Source: Limnephilus marmoratus (lineage: Eukaryota; Arthropoda; Insecta; Trichoptera; Limnephilidae). Taken from it: a stretch of DNA of 64,000 nucleotides. A program made the position numbers and the translations under genes. Below, piece by piece: positions 20,687-31,998 of the stretch; the first letter of the stretch is position 1; each line of letters starts with the position of its first letter. The DNA is taken from contig OU862928.1 of the NCBI GenBank assembly GCA_917880885.1, positions 14,093,721 to 14,157,720 on the forward strand, given 5' to 3'. The notes under the pieces are model-generated. The model was given only the letters and a program-made list of their open reading frames with translations, had not been told where the DNA came from and ran no database searches.

Positions 20687-21382
20687 ATGGATGCGCAAGC
20701 ATATATTTCCTTGGCTAAAGACGCCATTAATGCATTAACTAGCATTGTGATGGATCCTAACAATAAATTTACCAAAGAACATATTGCAAAAATAATGCCA
20801 AAAACAAATAATATACTTAGTTCCATTGGCCAAATGGCTGCGAGAATGGCTACCTTGGAAGGTGAATTGTCCGTTTATAAAAATATTCCTCCAATTACAA
20901 CCACTACTATTCCCTCACACTTACAAACAAAAAACGTTTGTGAAATAATTGCTGAAATCAATGAACAAAATTATAGAGAAAAAAATATTATAATTTGTAA
21001 TATTCCTGAAAGTGAAGCGTTAACCCAAACAGATATTATGAATAGTGATACCACCAGCGTTAAAAAAATTATTTCTGACTTGGACAACTCCACAAATTCT
21101 CTCGACCTGAAAATATACAGAATCGGGAAAAAAGATAACAATAAACCGAGGGGAATCAAAGTTGAGTTTCCCGAGTCAAAATGGCCTAAAATCTTACTCG
21201 GCAAAAAACACTCTTTAAAAAATAACATTCGCATGTACCCGGATCTATCATTTGCGCAAAGGAATCAGTTAAATGATTTAAGAACGGAACTGAAAAATAG
21301 GCAAACATCAGGTGAGCAAGATATCACTATTAAATATATTAATAATATCCCAACAATTGTCAAATTTTCTCCAAAAAACTGA
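20687..21382 (+). CDS. LINE ORF1 protein (nucleic-acid-binding, RRM-like)
   Basis: The frame is open from 20558, but the first ATG is 20687 (MDAQAYISLAKDAI), which I prefer. The 231-residue product has a helical N-terminal region (residues about 25-65), then a core with REKNIIICNIPES and LDLKIYRIGK, typical of the RRM-like central domain of LINE ORF1 proteins, and a basic C-terminal region. Such proteins coat the element RNA. No CCHC zinc knuckle is visible. The stop at 21380-21382 is immediately preceded by A AAA AAC, and ORF2 continues in the -1 frame. Intact as far as can be seen. Confidence 0.7.
   Translation: MDAQAYISLAKDAINALTSIVMDPNNKFTKEHIAKIMPKTNNILSSIGQMAARMATLEGELSVYKNIPPITTTTIPSHLQTKNVCEIIAEINEQNYREKNIIICNIPESEALTQTDIMNSDTTSVKKIISDLDNSTNSLDLKIYRIGKKDNNKPRGIKVEFPESKWPKILLGKKHSLKNNIRMYPDLSFAQRNQLNDLRTELKNRQTSGEQDITIKYINNIPTIVKFSPKN
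21373..21379 (+). promoter_or_regulatory. Candidate -1 ribosomal frameshift heptamer A AAA AAC
   Basis: In the ORF1 frame the last codons are CCA AAA AAC followed by TGA. This is a canonical X XXY YYZ slippery site. Slipping back one base leads directly into the frame that encodes the endonuclease (CTG ACT CAT ..., reaching NVRGLKTK), which lacks an ATG before its conserved start. Confidence 0.45.
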
Positions 21383-24265
21383 CTCATAACCGAAAATCCA
21401 CACCACTAACTCTCAACATTTATTACCAAAATGTAAGAGGACTTAAAACTAAACTAAATAATTTAAGAACTAAACTACCGACCTTAGAATATGATATTTA
21501 CTGCTTCACTGAGACATGGTTGACCCCAGATATTAAAAATGGTGAGTTAGGATTTCACTCCCATAACACCTATCGAATGGACCGTGATACTAATACTAGC
21601 AACAAAAGTAGGGGAGGTGGTTGTCTAATTTCAATTAATACCAAATTACCCACAAGAAAACTTAAATGTGTAAACATCAACGTGGAACAACTGTTTGTTT
21701 TAGTGACAAATAAAAGTGAAAAAATTATAGTTGGTTGTGCATACATTCCACCCTCATCTGATATCCAGCTATATACTAGTTACTGTCAAGAAGTAGAAAT
21801 ATTGCGAAGAAAATATCCGGACGCTAAATTTATCCTTACAGGTGACTTTAATCAACCAACTGTTCATTGGGATATTACCAACAATAATACTCGTACAAAT
21901 TCCACGTCCAGTAATGGTTCTTGTGAACTTATAGAAATGTCATGTTTCCTAAATCTTAGACAAGTGAACTTTATATATAACTGCAATAATAATCTATTGG
22001 ACTTAATTTTTAGCAATTCCAACAATATAAGTGTACAACATGCAAATGACAATGTTTCAACAATTGATAACTACCACCCACCACTTTTTGTTAAGCATAC
22101 ATCTATACAAAATTTAAATTTAGAGTCTTTTAAAGAAAAAATCAATTTTTATAAAGCTGATTATCCTAAGATTAACGAGTTTCTCGCCAAATCAGACTGG
22201 AACTTCATTAGTAATCGTAATAACGTTAATGATATAATAGAATCTTTTTACTGCATAATTCACAAATCAATTGAACTTTACGTCCCTATTACAAAACATA
22301 GAATATCTAATTACCCCAAATGGTTTAGCAAAGAGCTAATTTGTACTATCCAGTCAAAAAAAACTTGCACATAAAACATTCAAATTATCTCGAGCTCCGA
22401 ATGACTATCTATTTTTTTCTAAATTACGCAAAAGGGTGAAAAACATATCGATCTCCTGTTACAAAGAATACTTGGAAAATATAGAGAAATCGTTACAAAA
22501 GAAACCTCAAAATTTATTCAAATTTGCAAAAAATCTTAATAGTAACGAATCTGGTATTCCGTCTATCATATACCACAATGGTAAAATTGCGGATACACCT
22601 CAAGGAATTACTGACTTATTTGCCGAATGCTTTGGCGAAGTATATGATGTAAACTCATCCAATAACCAAATACCTCAATTTAAATCAAATATTTCTATTG
22701 ATTTCAACGACCTTGTTATTGATGAAATCGATGTTCAGCATAAAATTACACTATTAGATACTCAGAAATCCGCTGGCCCGGACACCATACCTGCAATTTA
22801 TTTAAAAAACTGTGTATCTAACTTAAAAGGCCACCTAACCAATATATTTAACCTATCATTAGCATCAGGCCTTTTCCCACAAAAATGGAAGACCAGTTTC
22901 CTTAGTCCCATTTATAAAAAAGGTGATAAAACGGATGCTTCTAACTATAGACCTATTTGTATACAATCAGCAATACCTAAATTGTTTGAATCCGTATTTT
23001 TATCAAAATTTATGTTACAGGCTCGCAAAATCATTTCCCCTCACCAACATGGATTCATATCCGGTAGATCCACACTTACAAATTTAATTATATATGAAAA
23101 ATATATAACAGATAATCTAAATTCAAAATTGCAAACGGATGCAGTTTACACAGATTTTAGCAAAGCATTCGATAAAGTCTCTCAAAAAATCTTACTAAAC
23201 AAACTGAAAGTATATGGGATAAAAGGAAATCTACTAAAATGGTTTGAGACCTATTTAACATCTAGAAAACTATATGTTAAACTATCTAATCACATATCTC
23301 ACGAAATTGAAGCTTTAAGTGGGGTGCCTCAAGGTTCTCATCTAGGTCCGATTCTTTTTTTGCTATTTATCAATGACATAACTTCAATATTTGAAGGTAT
23401 CCATTTCCTTTTATTTGCTGATGACTTGAAAATTTACACTATTATAAGAAATTTAATGGACTGTCTTATATTGCAAAATAACTTGGATCGATTACATAAT
23501 TGGTGTAACATAAATGATTTATTTTTAAACATTAACAAATGTCAATCTATAAGTTTTTCTCGAAATAAAAATCCAATACTCTTTCAATATCATATTAACA
23601 ATGTAAATCTTTCTACAGTAACATTAATAAAAGATTTGGGTGTCGTCTTTGATAACAAGATGACATTCGTCCCCCACATTGATGCAATCACGAATAAAGC
23701 ACTCAAATGTCTCGGTTTTGTGTTAAGATCGTCCAAAGATCTAATGTATACAAATACACTCAAAATGCTATACGTAACACTAGTCCGAAGCATTCTTGAG
23801 TATAATTCCTCTCTCTGGTCGCCTTTATATAATGTACATTCACACAAAATTGAAAGAGTACAACATAGATTTCTAAGGCACGTAAATTATAAACTGCACA
23901 TTCCAATACAAAATTTAAATTATAATTATTTGATGCAATTGCTTAAACTACCTGAATTATCACAGCGAAGAAAAATCTGTGATGTTTTATTATTATTTAA
24001 AATCATCAACGGGTATTTGGATAGCCCTGAACTAGTGAATATGATAAATTATCAAGTCCCCAACAATCATAATACTAGACTCCATGCTCCTTTTAACATA
24101 GTTGCTTCTCGCACTAATTTTATGTATAACTCTTGTCTTCAGAGATTGCATCGTGTGGGGAATGAAACTTGTTCTGTGGACATATTTTTTTATAAAAACA
24201 TCGCTTCTTTTAAAAAACGTATATGTATGCAGATGCAAGAATCCTCAAATGTTCCTGATTGTTAA
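21383..24265 (+). pseudogene. LINE ORF2: endonuclease plus reverse transcriptase, one frameshift
   Basis: The apurinic-type endonuclease comes first: YQNVRGLK, CFTETWL, GGGCLIS, LTGDFNQP, DLIFSN and a final NYHPPL carry the expected Asn, Glu, Asp and His residues. The frame closes at 22374 because the A-run at 22356-22363 has one A too many; reading resumes in the next frame and the reverse transcriptase is open to 24265. It has SAGPDTIPAIYLKN, HGFISGRSTLTNL, block A YTDFSKAFDKV, block B SGVPQGSHLGP, block C FADDLKIY and a full thumb. This is a Jockey-superfamily element (Daphne/CR1-like by eye, uncertain), complete except for a single homopolymer indel, which could even be an assembly error. 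Confidence 0.85.
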
Positions 24266-24894
24266 CAGTGACAAATTTAATACCCACTACTCTGTAACTA
24301 CTTTCATAGTATATACCTACTTATTTATTTATATATGTAATTGCTGTGTATCTTTTATTTTTTATCTTATTTTTTCATAATAATAACAAACTTACATAAA
24401 AAAAAAATTTTTAATGTTTCAAATTGTTAACAGCACTAAATTTAATACACACTGCTCTGTAACTACTTTCATAGTACCTAATTCCTTCTTTGTATATGTA
24501 ATTGCTGTGTACCTTTTATTTTTCCCAATAATAACTTTTAATAACAAACTTACGTACTTTTATAATAGCAAAAAAAAAAAATAAAAATTATTACAAGAAA
24601 TTTACTGATTTTTATATTAACCGCAAAAAAAAAATGTTTTACACCTCTGCCGACCGGTTTGCTTCGAGTATGTTTGTAATAATGTTTTGGGTAATAGTGT
24701 GACAATAATTTCTGAAACTACTCTAGCCTAAGACCAATACGAATATACTGGTTTTACTCCTTGTGTTGTGCCAACATATGTCTGTCATGCTGTTTATTAT
24801 TTTATATACTATATACTTATTATGCTTCTACATACTTCTTATAATGCTCTGTACAATTTACCTTACATGTAAAAGCCATCAAGGCGTAAACAAA

Positions 24895-24925
<31 letters not shown>

Positions 24926-24928
24926 ATT
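24266..24928 (+). repeat. LINE 3' UTR with internal duplication and (TAAA)n tail
   Basis: Non-coding AT-rich 3' region. A stretch of about 150 bp ('gttaacagtgacaaatttaatacccactactctgtaactac') is present twice in tandem, near 24258 and 24425. The element ends in (taaa)n at about 24891-24928. Confidence 0.7.
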
Positions 24929-25375
24929 TGGAACGAAACTGTCTCCTCACTTTTTCCTCGTGCATATAATAAAAAAATATTTAAATATTTAAATATTTCA
25001 AATTTTTTTTATTGCCAAAAAACTAACCTAAAAAATAATACCGACTTTTATAACACTTTTTTTGCTTCTTAATGCTTGTTAATTTCATCGATACGTTTAG
25101 AAACTCATGTATTAGATATTAATATTAAAAAAAAAATACCAGTTTTATGAAATTCTCATAAAATAAAATCCTTTAAATGTAAATTTGAATTTTCATGTTT
25201 CATTTAAAATACTTTTTGACATTTCAATTTTCAAAGTATGATTATTGTTATTATAACTTGACTAAAACTTATTAAAAACCACAAAAGCACGGTAAATATA
25301 GCAATTATACGCATATAAGACTGAATTAGTCATATTAATAGAAATTAGGATCACATTTGAGTAATATTACACTCA
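24929..25375. other. No feature seen
   Basis: Very AT-rich with homopolymers; no open frame or repeat mate recognised. Confidence 0.3.
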
Positions 25376-25973
25376 CAACCGCGGAGTGGATTTTTTTCGC
25401 GGTTTCAGCGTGAACGACGAATGCGCAGGCGCCGCCACCTAGCGGTTATGTAGAAAAACAAACAACTTATTATGTACACTATAAAAAATTACATTGTTGC
25501 CAGATTTAAAATATATTTAAAGAACAAATCTTATTAGTAATATTTCGTGTTTAAGTGTATTTTTGTTTTATTCATGTTGCGGCTGTTAAAAATTAACTTT
25601 TAATAAATAACTGGTTTTACAGATAATTTCACTTTTTATTTCAATCACAGGATAAGATGTTTTAAATATATAAAATAACGATGTGAATACTAAATACCCC
25701 GGGCCCAATTGGCGTTGTTTATTATTTAAACTTTGCGTAGAAAAAGAACACTAAAATCCAGAAGCGAGCCTTTTAATATAAATACAAGTTAAAAATACAA
25801 CACAACAATTAAAATTTTGCAAGTGTTAGTAAATATGACTCGCAGTTAAAACAATTTCCTAAACTACCGACCTGAACTCTAAGCACAGGCTCACACCATT
25901 TTATAGGTATGCTAATTAAATCGGAATTTACTCAAGCAAACCACAGATGTCGGTAGCCTGTCAATTTTGAACA
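25376..25973 (-). repeat. Possible 3' LTR of the decayed BEL/Pao element
   Basis: On the minus strand a purine-rich stretch 'ccccggaggcgg' (about 25979-25992) is followed by 'tatgttcaaaattgacagg', which could be the start of a 3' LTR. The 5' LTR is not in the window, so borders cannot be confirmed. A perfect 11-bp inverted repeat (ggttcataaat / atttatgaacc) lies just outside at about 25990-26022. Confidence 0.3.
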
Positions 25974-26356
25974 TAGGCCGCCTCCGGGGTTCATAAATCT
26001 GTTTTATTGATTTATGAACCATTTAAGAAAATACACCAAAAAACAAGAAAAACAACCAAGGGCAAAAAACTACAATTTCTAACTCTAAATACCGTACAAA
26101 CAACTAATAAATAATTCAACCTTTCATAAAAACAAATTATTTTTCAATTATTCTGATAAATTTTCAGATGATTAAACCTAAACTAATAACCTAAGCTTAT
26201 AATTAAACCACAGTTTTTTTTACACATTTAAATAATCCAAAAACGTAAAACAATATTATTTAACACAACACAATTGTCTTTTTTTTCAAAGCCATTTGTT
26301 TTGATTTTCTCAAGGTGCAGTTCACGATTTAGGTACCATAGTGTAGGGTACATAAT

Positions 26357-26655
26357 TGTAGTGTTCTGCTATTTGCGACACACTAGCAGATTCTCCAACA
26401 CACTTTGGATGGAGATAACTTTAGGAATAAATATAATCTGGTTCGTTATCTGCGTTTATTTATACTTTGTCAACCTAACTCGGAGCTAGCTAAAATGGTT
26501 CTGTCCTGTGATAAATGAAACACAGCCTCTCAGCTTCCCCGATCCCCTGCCGGTGAACTTGAGAACTACGCTGCCTGCCATCTAGCGGATTCTACCGATA
26601 GCTGGTATCACCGCCATCTGTCTGTATAAGGCGGAAGCTTTTAGGATACACCACA
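26357..26655 (-). repeat. 3' LTR of the gypsy-like element
   Basis: 299 bp, TGTGGTG...CACTACA on the minus strand. It differs from the other LTR by three substitutions and one inserted T, about 1%, which indicates a recent insertion. Confidence 0.9.
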
Positions 26656-26668
26656 TCTTCCCCCTGCT
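26656..26668 (-). promoter_or_regulatory. Polypurine tract of the gypsy-like element
   Basis: On the minus strand 'gcagggggaaga' abuts the 3' LTR, as expected for the plus-strand primer of an LTR element. Confidence 0.8.
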
Positions 26669-27244
26669 AACTTGGAACCTGGCTACATATTTCATTTTAT
26701 AAATATAATATTTTAAAATCACGAAGCTATACAAACAGATGTCTCTAAAATCAACATAACACAATAAACTAAATACTTCACAACACTGAATTTAAATATT
26801 TTCACTTTAAGAAGCTGCATTTTTTCCTGGAGGTTTTCAGAGACGTCTGGGACGTAATCGTCCCGCCCACGGTTGTGGCTGGTTCTGTGGTGGACTTCTG
26901 ATTCCCTCTGGAGATCTGAAATCAGGAGAACACCGGTTAAAATCTCTCAAAAGGAGTGACGACTCCAGCTCATCTGTACAGCATTCCGACATATCAGACG
27001 CGATAGGGACACCACTGTTTCTTTCTCCCAATGCTCCAAACACACGCCTTACCGATCTAACAAAAACTTCCTACAACCTACCCCTCCAAAATTCCTAAAC
27101 TGAGGGTCCGATTCCTGTCGTAGCATGCGGAATATTCCGATAATCACTTAAGATAATCATACAATTTTTCTCCTCAACTCCTCATTAATGACAAAATGTC
27201 TACACAAATGTCATTCTCTTCCGTACCAAACCGAAAATTTTGTT

Positions 27245-27530
27245 CAACCCCAATCCTATAGCTAAAGCTCGAAGGTATCGCCCTGTACCAACGCTAAGCT
27301 ACGGGTATCTTGAAAGTAACGCCATGTACAAAAAGCTAAAATTTCCAAAATAAAAAAAATGAACGCATAATTTGTGAGTAACGCCATGTACCACAAATTC
27401 TAATACGAACAAGATCGGGTAGCTTGTAAGTATCGTCATGTACAAACAAATTCTACAAACAAATATGATCGGTAAAGTTGTAAGTAACGCCGTGTACAAA
27501 CAACTCCTAATATCAAAAATGATATCGCTC
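27245..27530. repeat. Short tandem repeats inside the gypsy-like element
   Basis: About five diverged units of roughly 60 bp around 'aagtaacgccatgtac' or 'ggtatcgccctgtacc'. They lie where pol would be expected, between protease and the 3' LTR. Confidence 0.7.
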
Positions 27531-27781
27531 TTCCTCCTACTCACTGGTACTCTCGGGGAAGCAAACTCCCTACTAATTAATCGGAGAATTTATTCCGTCT
27601 TTTACTATTGACTTTAATTCAGACTCAACTTACTTTTTATTGTTAATGTGATCGGCCTAGCATTGAAAAAAAACATTGGACCCGCGTCTTTATTCACTAT
27701 AAAAGACACCTAAAAATTAAAAAAAACACAAGAAAAAAATACAACAAAAAACTTCTTTTTTTTTTTTTTAAATTTACCCAA

Positions 27782-29023
27782 TTAGTCAGAAAAAACTCCC
27801 GGAAATTCGTGAATAAATTTATCCTTATCCTGATTCCTTGAATCCATCAAATTACTGGTATCTTGTACCGCCGCGATTTCTAACCCAAAAATATTCATGA
27901 AATCTAACCCAACAATTAAATCCGTACCCCCTGTGACAATAATGAAGGTAACATTGTTGTTTTTATTTTTGTACTTCACGTCAAAAATAACTTTGCCAAT
28001 AACTTTTAATGCGTTCCCTGCGTAACCTGAAATAACCCGGTTGTCGGCCAATAACTTTACCGAACCGAAATAACGCTTAAAAATTTCTTCCTGCATTACA
28101 CACAACGATGAACCTGAATCGACCATCGCTCTAAAATGTTTGTCATTTATTAAAATATCTGCTGTGAACGGTTTAATTGTAGCTATCATATGATTATTAC
28201 AACAAAAATCCTCCCCAATTGGATTGACACTATTTATATTATTATTATTCTTAACACAATATTTCTGTAGATGACCTACCCCATTGCATTTGTAGCATCT
28301 AGAGTTGCGAAATTTGCAGAAATTGGTACTATGACCCGTATTCTCACAAATTCGGCACAATAAATTCGCACCCGGTGGTACTGGAAATTTACTGCTCGAA
28401 GCCCCTTGAGACTTCCCGGTGAACTTGAGATTTTTAGTAGCAGAGGCCTTCGAAAAGTGCCTGTTACTAGCATCCTTCATGATGCTGTTAATCTCCGACT
28501 TTACTGAATTATTTGCAGTGTTCAACACTGACATACTGCTAGCTACCTCTTCAAGCTCATTAAGTGTTAATTTCAAATCCTCAAGATATATTTTGTCTTT
28601 AATACGACCCGGTAATAACCCAATGGCAAAAACATCTACAAGATTCTTCTCTAATCTATCTTCAAATTCACAATAAGAAGACAAAGATCTAATCCTAACC
28701 GCAAAATCCCTCACGGATTCATCCACACCCTGTTTTGCCCCGAAAAAAACTTCACGTCCTTTAAACACCGACCGTTTTTTTGTACAATGTTTATGTAGGG
28801 TTGACAATAAATTATCAAAAGTTATATCCGTTAATTTTAGTGGAAAACACAAATTAATCAGTAAAGACAGTGTTTCTTGCTCTAAAAGATTCAACAGAAA
28901 AGCCCTTTTTTTGTTCGCGTTTAGCTTATCATCATGTATGACGAAAAACTGTTCCAATCTAAGCTTAAAACCCGTCCAATCTCCTACGAGATGATTAAAA
29001 CTCGGAATCCTTCCCGACTCCAT
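27782..29023 (-). CDS. gag-protease polyprotein of the gypsy-like element
   Basis: I start at ATG 29023 (MESGRIPSF); an open frame from 29068 adds a hydrophobic leader that looks unrelated. The product has a capsid-type helical region with RAFLLNLLEQETLSLL and a FFGAKQGVDESVRDF stretch, then two CCHC knuckles (CRICENTGHSTNFC and CYKCNGVGHLQKYC) around residue 240-280, then a retropepsin with the catalytic AMVDSGSSLCVM. The frame stops just after EFPGVFSD, the sequence that normally leads into the gypsy reverse transcriptase, so pol was lost precisely at that border. The frame is intact, and Gag packaging its own RNA is plausible. Confidence 0.85.
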   Translation of the reverse strand: MESGRIPSFNHLVGDWTGFKLRLEQFFVIHDDKLNANKKRAFLLNLLEQETLSLLINLCFPLKLTDITFDNLLSTLHKHCTKKRSVFKGREVFFGAKQGVDESVRDFAVRIRSLSSYCEFEDRLEKNLVDVFAIGLLPGRIKDKIYLEDLKLTLNELEEVASSMSVLNTANNSVKSEINSIMKDASNRHFSKASATKNLKFTGKSQGASSSKFPVPPGANLLCRICENTGHSTNFCKFRNSRCYKCNGVGHLQKYCVKNNNNINSVNPIGEDFCCNNHMIATIKPFTADILINDKHFRAMVDSGSSLCVMQEEIFKRYFGSVKLLADNRVISGYAGNALKVIGKVIFDVKYKNKNNNVTFIIVTGGTDLIVGLDFMNIFGLEIAAVQDTSNLMDSRNQDKDKFIHEFPGVFSD

Positions 29024-29460
29024 ACCACAAAAGATACAGACCACAATAACCACAAAAAAAACAAACAACCCGCAACAATTCCCTCCACAAAAAAATGCAA
29101 CTACTTATCTCCGGAACTCTTCCTGGTCCTGTGTCCAAGTCTTCCTTCCTTCCTTCAAATAGTCCTCCAATTTTGCGTATAATCACCGCACGCCTTGGCT
29201 GTGATAAAATTGTCCGGTAAACACTGCTCGCCTTGGCAGTGAATAAATGTTTTTCCGTTATTGGTTTTTCCTCTGGTAAATTTATTCTTCTGATCCTAAA
29301 ACAGAAAAATGTTTCTGGCCTCCTCGGCCCTGGAGAACCCTGGTGTTTTTCCTTCTCCACGAAGGAAAAAAAAAAGTTGCAAGTCACGCTTGCCTTAGCC
29401 CTCTCGCTCCTGGTCCCAAACTGTTGTTGTCGTGTGACAACAAAATAAAAACGCAGATAA

Positions 29461-29475
29461 TCCACGGCTGCGCCA
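29461..29475 (-). promoter_or_regulatory. Primer-binding site of the gypsy-like element
   Basis: Two bases after the 5' LTR the minus strand reads TGGCGCAGCCGTGGA. TGG pairs with the CCA end of a tRNA; the tRNA species is not determined here. Confidence 0.7.
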
Positions 29476-29477
29476 GC

Positions 29478-29775
29478 TGTAGTGTTCTGCTATTTGCGAC
29501 ACACTAGCAGATTCTCCAACACACTTGGATGGAGATAACTTTAGGAATAAATATAATCTGGTTCGTTATCTGCGTTTATTTATACTTTATCAACCTAACT
29601 CGGAGCTAGCTAAAATGGTTCTGTTCTGTGATAAATGAAACACAGCCTCTCAGCTTCCCCAATCCCCTGCCGGTGAACTTGAGAACTACGCTGCCTGCCA
29701 TCTAGCGGATTCTACCGATAGCTGGTATCACCGCCATCTGTCTGTATAAGGCGGAAGCTTTTAGGATACACCACA
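29478..29775 (-). repeat. 5' LTR of the gypsy-like element
   Basis: 298 bp, nearly identical to the 26357-26655 LTR. It starts TGTGGTGTATCC and ends GAACACTACA on the minus strand. Confidence 0.9.
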
Positions 29776-29887
29776 ATAATCAATCCTAAAATATCATCAA
29801 TTAAAAGGTCGTCATGTTGTTCCAGAGTTTGGCAATTTCAAAGGGTCTTTTTTGTGGTTCTAATCCTAAAAAACCCAAGTTTTAAAT

Positions 29888-31985
29888 TTATTCATCATGA
29901 ACGTCCGGGGTGTCCGGACTAAAGGGAAGGTCCGGGGCGTCCGTTACAGGTTCAGCATCCGGATCCAGGGGCATCAGACATATCTTTGTGATAGGCCTGA
30001 CAAAGATTCCTTGAGGGACTTTTAGGGTAACCACTCGCACTACTCCATCCACGCCGGGATGTGTACATATGATTCGCGCCGTTTTCCATAATGGTGGAGG
30101 TAAATCGTCTTCCTTCAGAATAACCAGATCATCCTTTTGCAGTGCCCATTGATTGCTGGTTTGCCATTTAATCCCTTTTTGTAGTTCCATTAGGTAATCT
30201 CGTTTCCATCTAGACCAAAAGGATAACATTAGCGCATGGATCCTCTGATATTGGGACAGCCTGTTGTCTGGTATGGCTCGGACGTCTCTCTCCGGAATGA
30301 TAGAGGATTTAGTGCCTATGAGGAAATGGTTTGGAGTGAGGTGTTGGTAATCATGGATGTCATCAGACAAGGAAGTCAATGGACGGGAGTTTAGACAGGC
30401 CTCAATCTGACAAATTAAGGTATACAACAGTTCAAAGGTTAATGCAGAATTATTAGTGACTCTATACAAATGAAATTTCGCTGACTTGACCGCCGCTTCC
30501 CACAGCCCTCCCTAACTAGGGGCTCGAGGGGTTATGAACCTCCAATCAATACCTTTGTTAGCTAAATAATTTTGAATCTTGTCGTTGTGGTTTCTCAAAC
30601 TGGTATACAGCTCTTTGAGCCTGCTACAAGCCCCCTTAAAGTTGCTAGCGTTGTCGGAAAAGATCTTATCAGGTTGTCAAGATTGATTTTAATTCAGCTA
30701 CACTTAAATTACCCGAAATTTTGCCTTTAATATTTCTGCAGTTATTAAAAAACTGCAGTACGTATGCTGTAACCCTATTCAATTTGATAAATGAGGAAAA
30801 TTTTTCAAATATATCCCATTCTTAAATATCTGTGGATAATAGAATATTTTTTCTCTTGAGCTCCGGAGGGTTTGAAGAGGAAATGTTCGGTATAGGCCAA
30901 TCGTTGACTCCGTCAGTCAACCAACTTGGTCCATTCCACCATATTGTAGAATTTATCAATTTATCTGCCGTAGTTCCTCTTGAAAGTATATCCGCTGCAT
31001 TGTCGGATGATGAAACGTGTCTCCATTGATCTGAATCACTAAGTTCTTATATTTCAACTACTCAGTTTGCCACGAAGTTCAACGAGTAAGTTGACCTTTC
31101 AGCCAGCACAGGGCTATCGTAGAGTCACACCAATAATGTGTGTTAATCTCCACTATATTTAGCGCTTGTTTTATAATTTTCATAAATTTTGCCAGTAGTA
31201 CAGCACTACACAGCTCCAACTTAGGCAGTTAAAATACACTTCATTGGTGCTACCCTTGATATGGACGTTATTAAATGTGAATGCCACTCACCGCTATGGT
31301 CCACTGACACCGTGTAAATGCAGGCTCCGTAAACCCTGAGATGAGTCGCAAAAACCGTGCAGTTGTAGTTTTTAGATTGCCTGCGAATAATTTTTTTTAG
31401 TATTTTCAACACATTTAGCTGAATTAAATATTGCAGGTAGGTCCTCCAGTTCCTCCAGGGGTGTTAATATTTCATTAGGCAATTGATCATCCCACGCTGC
31501 TTTAGACTGCCAGAGCTTTTGCATTATCAATTTGGCTATGACTATAATCGGTCCTAAGAGCCCTAATGGACCGAAGATTGATGCGATGCAAAATATATCT
31601 GTCGTTTGCTCTTGGTTCGACCTGATGGCTTCATTATCATATAAGAAAAATAATCAGATTCATTATTCCATATAAATCCCAATATTTTCTCAGTCTTTGG
31701 ATTGTCAGTAATAATTTTTTCAGAATTGCCTGATTCAGCAATCTTAGCTTGGCCCGACTCAGCTGACAACTTGGATCTCCATTTCCTCAAAGTCATCCCC
31801 GCAGACAACAAGATGCTGATTAACTGTTCTTTTAACTTTCTACAGGATTCCAGCTCATCTCCTCCGGTTAATAAGTCATCCATATAGAAGTAATTTTCTA
31901 TGACCTGACTAGCTCTAGGAAAAATTAAATTGTTATCCATGCCATTGCTACATAATGCATGTAGGTAAGTTTGTATCTTCAGTGA
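29888..31985 (-). pseudogene. BEL/Pao pol remnant (RT end, RNase H, integrase)
   Basis: Reading from 31985 downward: the reverse transcriptase active site YMDDLLTGG with FPRASQVIENYF, then frame-shifted RNase H pieces (HGFCDSSQ, VYGACIYTV, WRHVSSSDNAADILSRG). After a gap near 30665 comes integrase (SDNASNFKGA, DWRFITPRAPS) and the BEL-type C-terminal domain (LNSRPLTSLSDD, NHFLIGTKSS, GVDGVVRVV). An in-frame TAG at 30512-30514 precedes GGLWEAAVK. The amino-terminal part of pol, protease and gag are missing; the break at about 31985 abuts a piggyBac-like fragment. Clearly dead and older than the gypsy-like element inserted in its 3' region. Confidence 0.85.
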
Positions 31986-31998
31986 AGGTGTAGTTTTT

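Larger units (their letters stand above)
26357..29775 (-). mobile_element. Non-autonomous gypsy-like LTR retrotransposon (gag-protease only)
   Basis: Two LTRs (26357-26655 and 29478-29775) bound the element, with a perfect 5-bp target duplication ATAAT on both sides (26352-26356 and 29776-29780). On the minus strand: 5' LTR, primer-binding site, gag and protease, a repeat-bearing non-coding stretch, polypurine tract, 3' LTR. Reverse transcriptase, RNase H and integrase are absent, so it must rely on enzymes from a relative. It sits within the 3' part of the decayed BEL/Pao element. Confidence 0.9.

Noticed and set aside
28995..29465. 156-codon minus frame upstream of gag
   Set aside because: Leader of the gypsy-like element between LTR and gag; no motif, and it overlaps gag in another frame.
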